Shown in pieces: positions 12,635 to 22,110 of a stretch of 64,000 nt of DNA. This DNA is from Malachius bipustulatus (taxonomy: Eukaryota; Arthropoda; Insecta; Coleoptera; Melyridae): positions 5,518,001-5,582,000 of the forward strand of contig OU342631.1 in the NCBI GenBank assembly GCA_910589415.1. Reading direction: 5' to 3'. Made by a program: the position numbers and the translations under genes. Positions within the stretch are counted from its first letter, which is position 1; every line of letters begins with the position of its first letter. Under the pieces are notes generated by a model. That model had not been told where the DNA came from and made no database searches. It worked only from the letters and a program-made list of their open reading frames with translations.

Positions 12635-12871
12635 TACAGGGTGTTCCAGTTTGTATGATCATACTGGTAGAAATAGCTGTATTTTTTTAACTTTTGTGCT
12701 TTTTTAAAAAAATGCTTTTTTGTGAAAAGAAAACTTAACAGGTATTAACCGATGTATAGGTAAGACAAAGTTAATACACTCTGATAATTTTGGCGTCGAG
12801 AACTAGCTCATTCAGCCACAGACATTTTTAATATAAAAAGAGTTTTAAAAAGGATAACAACACCCAAGACA

Positions 12872-12955
12872 CGAGTGGGATTTGAACCCATGCGGTGACA
12901 GGGCCAACGGATTAGTAGGCTGGTGTTCTAACCCGCTAAGTTATCGCACGCTCCC
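12872..12955 (-). mobile_element. tRNA-derived SINE head
   Basis: The minus strand shows a B box GGTTCAAATCC (plus 12878-12888) and an A-box-like TTAGCGGGTTAG (plus 12928-12939). An anticodon-stem-like pair CCAGC / GTTGG encloses a 10-nt loop, which is too long for a working tRNA, and the acceptor stem fails to pair. It reads as a SINE head or old tRNA pseudogene inside the 12635-13925 element. Confidence 0.6.
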
Positions 12956-13097
12956 TAAAATGCTTCATTTTCGAGATTCAACATGTTAAGCTTGTTTAAG
13001 ACGTTAAGCTTAAGAAACAACTTAATTTTATTAGATATATTCTAAAATATTGAACATTTTTATCTCAATTTTTATATAGGTTAATATTAATAGAAGG

Positions 13098-13690
13098 GTA
13101 AGACCAGTGACGTTATTATGGGGGTTCTGTTTTCTTTTCAGCCCCGGAATTTCTACACCACTGGAAAAAATATATTTTTTTTAAACTTAGTTTGGAATTT
13201 TATATTATTACTTCAAAAAAAGAAACTCTTAAAAAAAGTCTCTAGGTGGCTTAGTTTTTGAGATATTGATATATTTAATGATAAAAAATAATAAATATTC
13301 ACAAAAATGCTTAAAATAATGAAAATTATTTCAATTCATCGTTTTCTTAAAGAAATTAAAAAATAACAAATTTCAAAATAAGTTTACAGTGACTTTTATA
13401 TTTAAATGCTGTCTCAGAGCAACTATCGACGCTTACAGATGCAAAATGATGATATCACACTTTTTTCTTGAAGTTTTCAGCTTTATGATGTACTCTCGTT
13501 TATAAAAAAAATAGTTAAAAAACTAAGCCTCCTATAGACCTTTATTATAAGAGTACCTATATCTCTTTTTTTACATAACAGAATTAAATTTCAAAACAAG
13601 TTTAAAAAAAAATATTTTCTCCGGTAGCATAGAAGTTTGGGGATTTAAAAGAAAAAAAGAACCTCCTTAACAACGCCACTGGTCTCGCCT
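13098..13690. mobile_element. Inner palindromic element
   Basis: The left end TAAGACCAGTGACGTTATTA and right end AACAACGCCACTGGTCTCGC pair as inverted repeats. Pairing continues with GGAATTTCTACACCACTGG against CCGGTAGCATAGAAGTTTGG and CCTAGGTGGCTTAGTTTTT-type blocks against AAAAACTAAGCC. It sits between the arms of the outer element, so it inserted later. The ACACCACTG(A/G) end motif also occurs in the 15070-15599 element. Confidence 0.65.
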
Positions 13691-14094
13691 GAAAAGTTTT
13701 TTGTGGTTCAAAATTTTAGCCCTCTATAAAAATTAACCTATACCAAAATTGAGAAAAATATCTTCAATAACAGTTCAGAATATATTCAATATGAAATTGA
13801 TTTTTTCTCCCAAGTTCAACATCCTGTAAGTATCACGAAAATAAAATGTTATGGAAAAAAAAAGATATTTCTACTTATTCTGTCGTTGGCCGGAGTTATG
13901 AACATACAAACTGGAACACCCTGTATATATATATTTTTTAAATATCAAAATTGACATATTTTCCGCTGAGGACCAATAAATTTGAAACATGAGATCAGAG
14001 ACTCATATGACATACATTAATGTATTTTTTGTTTTCCTCGGTAGTTTTAGAAAATTGCTAATATAACCCTGTACAGCGAAAATAACTCTAGGTA

Positions 14095-14783
14095 TACAGG
14101 GTGTTCTACAAGCTCTATGACAAACTTTGACAGATGGTAGGTTGCTTGATTTTAAACATATTTTTTTTAATAAACATGGGTCCGATTCGTTTTTGTTTAG
14201 AAGTTACAAGCATTTAACCTTTATTAACAATCAACAATAAAAATTTAAATTAAATGATAATCACAAAACTTAAGACTATAAAAATTGTTCGAAATGTCCA
14301 CCCTCAGCTTGAATGCAAGCCTCACATCGACGAACTAAAGATTCGGTCACTCGAAGAATGAGATTTGGATCATTTCTTATTTGGTTAGCTGCATCTGGAA
14401 TTCTTTCAAGTAACTGCTGATGGGTAAATAAATGAGAATAAATGCATTTTTTATTTATAACTTTCCCACGAAATATCTAATAAATATTTAAAATGACACT
14501 AACAATTATTATTGTCATAACAACCGATATTTCTATTTATCAGCCTACGTTTTTCATTGAAGTAAGTGTATATTTTATAAGTGTACATTGGTTGACATAG
14601 TGTCTTAGTGACATAGCGACTTAGTGTCACTTCCTGATTGACTGAAAAAATTACGATTCTTTAAATGCTTGTAACTTCTAAACAAAAACGAATCGGACCC
14701 ATGTTTATTAAAAAAAATATGTTTAAAATCAAGCAACCTACCATCTGTCAAAGTTTGTCATAGAGCTTGTAGAACACCCTGTA
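14095..14783. mobile_element. Palindromic mariner-derived element with about 125-bp arms
   Basis: The ends TACAGGGTGTTCTACAAGCT and AGCTTGTAGAACACCCTGTA begin inverted arms that stay essentially identical for about 125 bp, through GATGGTAGGTTGCTTGATTT and ACGAATCGGACCCATGTTTA. Between them is a transposase C-terminus on the minus strand (14276-14425). This makes it an internally deleted mariner-type transposon and links the TACAGGGTG class to that superfamily. Confidence 0.88.
14276..14425 (-). pseudogene. Mariner-like transposase, C-terminal fragment
   Basis: The minus-strand frame reads QQLLERIPDAANQIRNDPNL then RVTESLVRRCEACIQAEGGH followed by FEQFL and a TAG stop (plus 14276-14278). The pattern R-R-C-x-x-C-I-x-x-x-G-G-H-F-E at the extreme C-terminus is typical of insect mariner/Tc1-type DDE transposases. 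The catalytic DDE/D region and N-terminal helix-turn-helix are missing, so it is a remnant inside a non-autonomous element. The frame is open over the fragment and the stop is where the family ends. Confidence 0.8.
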
Positions 14784-15069
14784 TAATGTATGGTATAACT
14801 CGTCGACCATGAATATTAATCATTATTATTGAATATGAAACAGAATGAAAAAAACTCTCATTTACCAATATTTATTCGAAAACATTCCTTCGTAACGCCG
14901 CCAGGTTCTTTAATTAAGGTAAATAAGGTAGGTACTCGGGAAAGCTATTCTTACTGTGGTTAATTAATTAATAGGTGTTACAAACGTACAAGGGCTTCTA
15001 GGAAATGCAAAAGAAGGCGAAAAATTCCCTGTAGACATTAGTCGTTATTCGACATGGAGCTTTTCGAGA
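14784..15069. other. Short unannotated spacer
   Basis: Nothing recognised between two palindromic elements. Confidence 0.4.
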
Positions 15070-15599
15070 TAAAGGATGTTAGAATTATTCGAAATAATTT
15101 TTTTTATACGCCCGATGAGAAATTCTTCAATCCGGCGGAGATCTGGGTGTGTTGTTATCTTTTTTAGCAAATAATTTCTACACCACTGAGTTAAATGCAA
15201 AAATTGTTGTTTTTTTTTAGATACTTATTTCGCTTTGTTTAGTAGAGGAGAAACGTCATCTTATGTTTTTGTTGTAGGACGTTCTTTTTTCAAGATATAC
15301 GGCAACGTAGGAACCCATGTAAGCTTTTTGTAATGCAATGCAGAAACTGATTAATTTCTGTAAATACTCATTTGCATTAACTTTTATGATATTTTACTTC
15401 GTACGAGTTCCTACATCGTGAAGTATCTCGGAAACAGTGCGCCCTAGGACAACGTACGATGGCTTTTCTCCTCTAAACAACATTTGCATTAAAGTCAGTG
15501 GCGTAGAAATAAATTATTTCATAAAAAAGGTAAGAACATACCCAGATCTCCGTCACTGGATTGGAAATTTGTAACCCTCATTCATTAACACCCTGTGTC
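15070..15599. mobile_element. Diverged palindromic element
   Basis: The best inverted blocks are CGGAGATCTGGGTGTGTT against ACATACCCAGATCTCCG, and AATTTCTACACCACTG against CAGTGGCGTAGAAATAAATT. Further inward are TAGAGGAGAAACGTCATC against ATGGCTTTTCTCCTCTA and GGCAACGTAGGAACCCATG against GAGTTCCTACATCG. The right end TTAACACCCTGTGTC is clear; the left end is inferred from TAAAGGATGTTAG at 15070. Confidence 0.65.
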
Positions 15600-16068
15600 A
15601 CTAAGACACCGGCTCTATGCACGAAATATGTATAATGCGATTTTTTTCTATTTGCATTCCGGGTGACTCCATATTCCAACATTACCAGGATGATCCTGAA
15701 ATGGCGGACACGAACAGCACCACAGCATCCATTGTGGACTAAAAAAAAGTAAAAAGTTCATTTACTTGTTTCATTTCTCCAGTATCTATGTCTCCCTTAG
15801 CAAGATATGAGACTTAAGTGGAAAAAATGTCACAACATTACATGCACCTGGTACCGTTCTTAAGTAAGAAAAATATTGTGTAGGTCTATAATACCCAATA
15901 AGATGTTACCATGGAAACATCTTACAAATATTGACAAATTTTGTTGAACTCAGGGAATATAGGTAAACTTTGAATGCCTGTAATTCCGTTCCCGATATTT
16001 AAAAAAATAAACAGCAAACACTATCGTAATAGTTATGTCAAATCATGTGCTTTTCCAGTGGAGGTTGT
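15600..16068. other. No gene recognised
   Basis: A short tract around 15695-15745 is less AT-rich but shows no frame that I recognise. Nothing else was found. Confidence 0.45.
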
Positions 16069-16498
16069 TTAACACATTCACTGACCTCAACACTCGACGT
16101 GCGTTTAGTGTTACTTACAACATGTGCCCGCACCGCGCCAGGCACGTTTGCATGTTTCTGATTTCAAGAAAAAATAAAAAAATAAAATTTTAGAAATTAA
16201 AAAAAAAATTAGTTGGAGAAGGAGCCGCGTGGAGTAGGTATAAGTACAGTACCTAACGCGTTGTTACACACCGCGCGAAGCGCGTTGGTAGGCACTATGA
16301 AAAGTACAACCTTTTCTTGTGCCCACAACGCGCTAAGCGCATTTTTTATTTTTTTGCTTTTAAAATTTAACAAAAATATTTCTAATTGGACTTTACAGTT
16401 TACACTCGCTTATAATAGTAAAAACGCGTTTGGCTAAAATTATATGCGGTGGCACCTGACTCTGACAACGAATTTTATAGGGGCAGTGAATGTGTTAA
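16069..16498. mobile_element. piggyBac-type MITE with TTAA target sites
   Basis: The left end TTAACACATTCACTGACC and right end GGCAGTGAATGTGTTAA are inverted over about 16 bp, with TTAA at both outer edges (16069-16072 and 16495-16498). That is the target-site signature of the piggyBac superfamily. The interior holds small palindromes (GCGCGAAGCGCG, AACGCGCTAAGCGC) and no transposase. The 74-codon plus frame inside is not a credible gene. Confidence 0.75.
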
Positions 16499-17154
16499 AG
16501 TTGACTGCCATTTTGATTTATATTTTATAAAAAGGACACTCTATTATATCTCGGTAACGAAGCTGATGAAACAATTTTTGTTTTAAATTTACAATATTTC
16601 TGAACATTCTCTACAACACCCTGCGTATACCATATCGTCAATTCGGGATCACCTGTATATTTGCGTTGACATTTAGATGGCTATACTTTTAGAGATTGAG
16701 ATTACAAAGTCAAGATGATGAGCGGTATTGTTAGATTTTTTTTTGTTTGCGTTTTGAGTAAGTGTCTAGAGTTTCGAGACAACGTAAAAATTACACATTA
16801 TAGAAAAAGCATATAGGTATAAGTGAAATCAACTGAGAAACTCGCCATTCATGATGATGTTTTATTACTAAGTACTTGTATACTTCTACTTTTGAAATTT
16901 AGTGTGAATCTCACTTATGGAATAACATTCCTTATTCAATAGAAAATAGATTTTGTGGAAGTTTGAGACACGTAAAAATTATTTTATTAAGGACCATCTC
17001 CATTAATCATAGTTAAAAACATCAGCCCCCACCCTTTTACCCCTATATTTTCATCCCTTTTTTTTTAAATAGCAACCTTACATTTTTTCTCACGATTCGA
17101 TGGCTTACATTTTTCAGAATGTCGACAGAAAACGTAATATAAAACATCTGATTC
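16499..17154. other. No gene recognised
   Basis: AT-rich spacer. It may include the 3' flank of the transposase pseudogene that starts at 17155. Confidence 0.4.
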
Positions 17155-17535
17155 TTATAGGAAATGTTCAAAATATTCACAATTTTCTTGCACATAACAA
17201 AGTAATCTACTCGTACTATGTAATGCTTCCATAACTCTGCTCAAAATGCCAGGCGTTATGCTCCTAATTTCTGTGGTTATTCTAATTCTTAAATCATCTA
17301 AATTAGCGGGTTGCGTTGGGTTGCGTTTTAAACACTTTGTTTTTAAGGTATCCCCATAAGAAAAAGTCGACTGGGATAAGATCTAGTGATCTGGGGGGCC
17401 ATTCTATGAATTCTCTTCGTCCAATCCATTTTTGCGGAAAGACTTCTTGTAAATATTCCAGTACTTGAACAGCGAAGAGGGGCGGTGCACCGTCTTGTTG
17501 AAACAATATCCTTCTATGAGTAATATTTATTTAGG
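17155..17535 (-). pseudogene. Mariner-like transposase, catalytic and C-terminal part
   Basis: The minus strand encodes FQQDGAPPLFAVQVLEYLQE and RREFIEWPPRSLDLIPVDFF, followed by LWGYLKNKVF. These are the second catalytic aspartate (QQDGAP) and third catalytic region (SLDLIPVDFFLWG) of mariner-type DDE/D transposases. A frameshift at about 17305, where a TTGCGTTGGGTTGCG duplication sits, breaks the frame. The other frame then continues with RITTEIRSITPGILSRVMEA to NCEYFEHFL and a TAA stop at 17155-17157. The gene is interrupted upstream by a LINE fragment and resumes at 18310-18470. The protein is inactive. Confidence 0.88.
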
Positions 17536-18295
17536 TGTACACCATCTCACAGCCAAAGGCCAACTATGGATGGGAAATAGCACATACTTATAAGTAGTAA
17601 TACAAGGATTATAATATTGTATGATTAGAGTAAGAACGCAAACAGTCCAGACAATCAAAATATCGCTCACTCTCGCTTTTATTTGTAAAACAGATGTGTT
17701 AAAAATGTCGATAGAATCCTGATTCTGGAGGTAGGCGCCTCACATTCTGTAAATCGGTGAGGATTGTAGAACGCGTGTACGAGGTGTATTTAAATAGAAA
17801 CTAGAAGGAAATCGAGTTCCAATTCTAGGCACTTCGAAGTTCAACTGCTGCAGCAATTCTGGGTTATCAATAGCATAGTTGACTAGCTTGTACAAGAAGA
17901 GGACAGATGCTAGGTTTCTGCGCGTTTCAAGACTATCCAAGCCAAATCGAATAAGAATTCCTTCTGAGGGAATCCTTGGCAACGGTAGACAGAGTCAATT
18001 CTGAAACTCAAGTATTTTAACAACCTTCTTTTGACATTTTCTAGCTTGGCTGAATGTATCTGATAAGAAGGACACCATACTATTGACGCGTATTCTAGAC
18101 GAGATTTTACAAACTAATTGTACAGGAGAAGTATATAGAGTATTCGGGCTGGTAAATTCACTGATGCAGTTCCTGACAATAAAGCTTAGCATTTTGTATG
18201 CAGATGTCACCGTCAGATCCACATGACTGTCAAAAGACAAGGAACAGTCGAATATTTTGTTCTACATTTTATTGTACACATTATTGTATTACATT
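17536..18295 (-). pseudogene. 5'-truncated jockey-type LINE inserted in the transposase
   Basis: Two minus-strand frames, 17995-18240 and 17740-17982, encode the end of a non-LTR reverse transcriptase: FDSHVDLTVTSAYKMLSFIV then, after a frameshift, FGLDSLETRRNLASVLFLYK and PRIGTRFPSSFYLNTPRTRV. The thumb/connection pattern SLxxRRxxASxxFLYKLxN...PR is usual for jockey-clade elements. The 3' end has a TAAATAAAT tail (about 17527-17540). The fragment lacks endonuclease and the reverse transcriptase active site. Its position between two transposase segments shows that it inserted into an existing mariner-like element. No clean target duplication was visible. Confidence 0.8.
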
Positions 18296-18309
18296 GTATT
18301 ACATTGAGA

Positions 18310-18470
18310 TACAATTCTAGTAACAATGGGACAAGTTGCTCCCTTAGTATTTCTAAATATTAATGTTCTATAAAAAAAGGTCCAACTACGGGCTCACCGA
18401 TGATACCAGCCCATACGTTCAATTTCTGAAGACTTCACATGGAGACTTCTGATCTACTCATAGAATACTA
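18310..18470 (-). pseudogene. Mariner-like transposase, upstream part
   Basis: Minus-strand translation gives QKLNVWAGIIGEPVVGPFFI, then EH, a stop and YLEILREQLVPLL. KLNVWAGI and GPFFIE correspond to the stretch containing and following the first catalytic region of insect mariner-type transposases. The same protein continues at 17155-17535 after the LINE insertion. An in-frame TAA and degenerate upstream sequence (about 18440-18470) confirm decay. Confidence 0.8.
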
Positions 18471-18560
18471 CCGATCCCCAAACTTACAACAAATTTCACC
18501 GGGAATCAGCTTACAAAATTTTTTTCTGCAGGGTCCTTTGCACGAAAATCACACTACTTT
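18471..18560. repeat. Dispersed repeat shared with 5338-5430
   Basis: It matches the earlier copy through TACCGATCCC, AAATTTCACCGGGA and GGGTCCTTT blocks. The type is unknown. Confidence 0.5.
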
Positions 18561-20070
18561 TATATAAAAACGGAAGATGTTGAATTATTATATTAAATTA
18601 ATGTAATAAATTGATTTTGGAAGTGAGTGATATACAGCCAACATGGCAAGCATCATTTTCAAGTGTCAATATTCATAAGTAAAACATTGAGGCGTAAATC
18701 ATGGAACCTTTAATTTAAGATTGGTAATAAAAGTAGCCAGCCGATTGTGATGCAACTTATTTGAAAAGACCTTTACCTACCTCCAAATAGATTAAAATAT
18801 ACTTTTAATTTTCTTCTCACGATCTATATGAGAGATAAATAAATCAAACTGTTATTACTATAATATTATTAATAAACAGACTAGTCTTGTTAGTACCCAT
18901 AATCCACGCGTATTGCAAGATATGATTGATAATACCTACCCTTAATAAATTTCCATCAGAACTACTATTATACTAGAGTATGAAAATATGAAATATTTAA
19001 AATGTGTTGAAAGGTTGGTCTTTTTTGGAACTTTTTCCCTCTTTCATACTTTCCTGAAAGTAATTAGTTTTTGACATATAATGTAATAAAATATGAACAT
19101 GCACCGTTGGGAGTTCCTATACCTACCACCCACTGTTGTATAACTTTTAGCTCAGCTACAATATCTAGTAAAAAAATTCTATACGAAGTATGGAAAATCT
19201 ACCCTGGGAAGTTCAAAGGTGTCAGCTATTAGTTTAACACTATGTCAAATGTTTTATAAAACCAGGTTAGTCACAAAATTAGGCTAAAAAAATCACAATG
19301 AAATTCTTAAAGTTTTGTGAGTGTGTTAAGTTGGGGGCAAGGTTGAGTTCCTATTCGATCTATGCATCGATATACATAAAAAAAACATTTCTTCTGATGT
19401 GAATCGACATACTTTCAAGTGTGAATAAAACTCTTATTGTAAAAATGAGAAAATTTGCTGAAATGCATGCACTGCGACTCTTCCCCATCAATTCATTTTT
19501 TGAACTAAGTATTCAAGATAAATAATTAAATGTCGGTATACGTCAAGTGTTCAAAAATACTGTCTTTTGTTGACGTAAACTTGATCGCTGTCAAAATGGG
19601 GTAATTTTATTTTTTTAATGAAAAATATAGCCTCGCGATACATCATTGTAGGTAAAGGCATGGTACGAAGACTATTATGTCAAAATGTCAGGCCTAATTT
19701 GGATTGAGAACAAAATGGTCGCATTAAGTAGGTATATTCATTTGTAATAGTATGCCAACAATTACAAAAAAAGGAAAGTTCTTTCTTGGGATACCTACTT
19801 GGGATCATCGAAAAAGTCTCACAACGAAGAATAGGTACAAAATTTCAAATGGTAATTAGAATTGAGAACAAAACGGCAACATTATAATGGTTCAAAATAT
19901 AATGCCAAAATTTCGTTTGCACACCAAATTATTTTTTTTTACTTCGAGATGGCGCCTTGTCTCCGTCTTCATTTTGATAAATATTGTGTTCATGTCAAGA
20001 GGTAGTAGGTAATAGTTAAGTACCTACCTATTTATACAATAGTGGATGTATCGAGTTTCAAGTATTAAAA
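18561..20070. other. No gene recognised
   Basis: AT-rich sequence with many short TAGGTACCTAC-like strings. No gene or element end was found. Confidence 0.45.
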
Positions 20071-20504
20071 ATCGGATAATTTTCATCACCCTGTATTAAA
20101 ATTAACTTCACATAGTAAGATACTATGTCAAAAGTTAAGATAGGGACATGTAAACCGTTTTTAGATATCTTGAGCCGTTCTAGTTCTACACTGTTTTGAA
20201 TTTGAAAATTTTCGATCTTCACTTGTTTATAACTCATAAACCGCTCAATCTAAATTCCAATGGTGAAAACCACCTGTATTCGATTTCTCCAGACATTTTA
20301 AAAATATAATATTTTACAGGGTGTTTCCGTTAAAATAACGAAGTAGGTGTCAACTTCGGGTATTTCCGGAAGTGTGACCATCTTGAAAATATTTTCATTG
20401 AATTTCTCGTGATCACTTATGTCTGGAAATTTTTTATTTTGAGGTTATAGGCCCATTAGTTTCCGAGATATGGCCGGTGGCCAGCCTTAGCAAGACAGCC
20501 TGTA
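20071..20504. mobile_element. Single arm of the modular palindrome family
   Basis: This corresponds to exactly one arm of the 23813-24671 palindrome. It starts at the palindrome's centre (ATCGGATAATTTTCATCACC), passes through the shared core (GATAGGGACATGTAAACCG, TATCTTGAGCCGTTC) and the inner end TACAGGGTGTTTCCGTTAAA (20315), and finishes at GACAGCCTGTA. The other arm is missing. A transposase pseudogene starts ten bases beyond. Confidence 0.8.
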
Positions 20505-20513
20505 TATTTGCGC

Positions 20514-21105
20514 TCATTTTAGAGTATTTGCAATCACTTTTCTCATCATTGCAGGCGATAGATTGGCCATTTGATCTTCAGTATTCTCTTTGAGGCTGTC
20601 TAAATCTATATCCTTATCTTTGTCCTAAGCCAAAGCTTGTTCACATAGACGCACGAGACTACAACGGGCCCAAAAAATAAGTCTACAGTAGAGAAATTTT
20701 GCGGGCCAACGCAAATCCCCAAAACGAGAAATTAAGCGATCTGGAAGCTTCGCATGCGAAATAACCATCATTGCACGTGCTATGTGCGCAGTCGCACCGT
20801 CCTGCTGCAACCACATGATCTCTAAACCCATTTCATATTTCATCAATTTTTGGCCAAAGAAACTGATCTAACATGCAATACTGGTGTCGTAATGCATAAT
20901 TGCGTGGCTCGTCGTCTGACTGATGTTGTTGGGTTGTTTTGTACATCAAAATTGACGGCAGCGATTTTATCTGCAAAACGACTGGTCTGTGCCCGACCCT
21001 GCCCAGGAGTATCCCATGTTGAGCCAGTCTGCAAAATACGAGAGGCTAGATGCCGAAATGTTTGTTTGCTTTGCACGGCCAGGACTTTAACAGTGAAATC
21101 CACGT
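20514..21105 (-). pseudogene. Tc1/mariner-type transposase with internal deletion
   Basis: The N-terminal part (20843-21103, minus) encodes KQTFRHLASRILQTGSTWDT and PTTSVRRRATQLCITTPVLH, the paired helix-turn-helix DNA-binding region. The frame then closes and the next segment reads MWLQQDGATAHIARAMMVIS and LPDRLISRFGDLRWPAKF, the second catalytic aspartate region. The C-terminus ends SPAMMRKVIANTLK with a TGA at 20514-20516. The stretch holding the first catalytic aspartate is deleted, and an internal TAG lies near 20630. It is of a different lineage from the FQQDGAPP copy at 17.3 kb. Its stop lies 10 bp from the half palindrome 20071-20504. Confidence 0.85.
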
Positions 21106-21433
21106 TGTGTTAAAAGCACTGACCGAGATTATTGCTCAAAAACATAGTCACGATTATTATTCCACGTTCTTGAAAAGTACCTATATGGCTCCATGACTTG
21201 TTGCGGTGTATTATACAATTGTGTCTTTCACAAATACAAAATCGCGATAACAGAATGACGCTATTTGCAAAAATAAGAGGTCTTCCAATAGGAGGATTAG
21301 GTACTTTTGCGCCACCTAGTATTTTTCTAAAAAACATTGTCAAATAAGTTGCAATATCTCTTAACTCAAGCCCTATATCAAAATTTTACAAGAATGAAAA
21401 CGTCATAGAAATAATAATATAATAATAATAATA
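21106..21433. other. No gene recognised
   Basis: A 77-codon minus frame (21110-21343) is unrecognised. An (AAT)n microsatellite precedes the next element. Confidence 0.4.
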
Positions 21434-22110
21434 TACCGTGTGTCCCCGGATCGACTTTAAAAGAGGAAAAACTTTTTTGTTTTTTATTTCTCAGAAAATT
21501 TCACTCTTGATGATCTGGCCTGCTTGATTTCAACTCCCCAAAACAAAAGTTACTTTTTAGGTAACTCGAACGGTTCTTGAGATAATATAATTTTTCTTCA
21601 ATAATTGCACTTAAATTTTTTTTCGTAATTTTTAGACGTAAGCTTGGTATGATGATTTCATTGAAAAACAACACTGACAGCAGTTGTCAAATCTAACAAA
21701 TCAATTGAACTGCAAATTAATCTACTGTATGCTATAATGTTGACTTTACAACAAAGAATTTATCTAATTCAATGTTACGGAACTGGGAAAGCTCGCATTG
21801 AAATCTGTGCAGAAAAAGGAGGAGAGCATTATTCGAATAGAAAATTAATAGTTGTCCTTTTTGCGAATTTCATTTCATGTTACGATTATTTGAATTTCTT
21901 CAGAAAAAATTAAATTACATAATATGAAAAAAATTCCAATTATTAAAGAAAAATTATATTATCTCAAGAACCGCTCGAGTTACCTAAAAAGTAACTTTTG
22001 TTTTGGGGATTTGAAATCAAGCAGGCCAGATCATGAAGAGTGAAATTTTCTGAGAAATCAAAAACAAAAAAGTTTTTCCTCTTTTAAAGTCGATCCGGGG
22101 ACACACGTTA
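21434..22110. mobile_element. Palindromic mariner-derived element with about 160-bp arms
   Basis: The arms begin TACCGTGTGTCCCCGGATCG and end CGATCCGGGGACACACGTTA. They stay matched through CTCAGAAAATTTCACTCTTG, CTGGCCTGCTTGATTTC, CCAAAACAAAAGTTACTTTT and ACGGTTCTTGAGATAAT. The right-hand partners differ at only a few positions, so insertion or arm homogenisation was recent. The centre still holds the first codons of a transposase (21737-21850). Confidence 0.88.
21737..21850 (+). pseudogene. Mariner-like transposase N-terminal fragment
   Basis: ATG at 21737 opens MLTLQQRIYLIQCYGTGKAR followed by IEICAEKGGEHYSN. LTLQQRIYLIQCY resembles the first helix of the N-terminal helix-turn-helix in mariner-type transposases. 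After about 35 codons the sequence is no longer transposase-like and runs into the right arm. The DDE region is absent. The fragment lies inside the 21434-22110 palindrome, as expected for an internally deleted transposon. Confidence 0.6.

Larger units (their letters stand above)
12635..13925. mobile_element. Outer palindromic MITE containing two nested insertions
   Basis: The left end TACAGGGTGTTCCAGTTTGT and right end ACAAACTGGAACACCCTGTA are perfect inverted partners. Further inward, the left block CTCAATTTTTATATAGGTTA pairs with the right block TAACCTATACCAAAATTGAG. The two arms are separated by a second palindrome (13098-13690), and the left arm carries a tRNA-like SINE head (12872-12955). 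Removing both would leave an ordinary palindromic element. Confidence 0.8.

Noticed and set aside
12872..12955. Functional tRNA gene
   Set aside because: A and B boxes are present, but the acceptor stem does not pair and the anticodon loop is too long.
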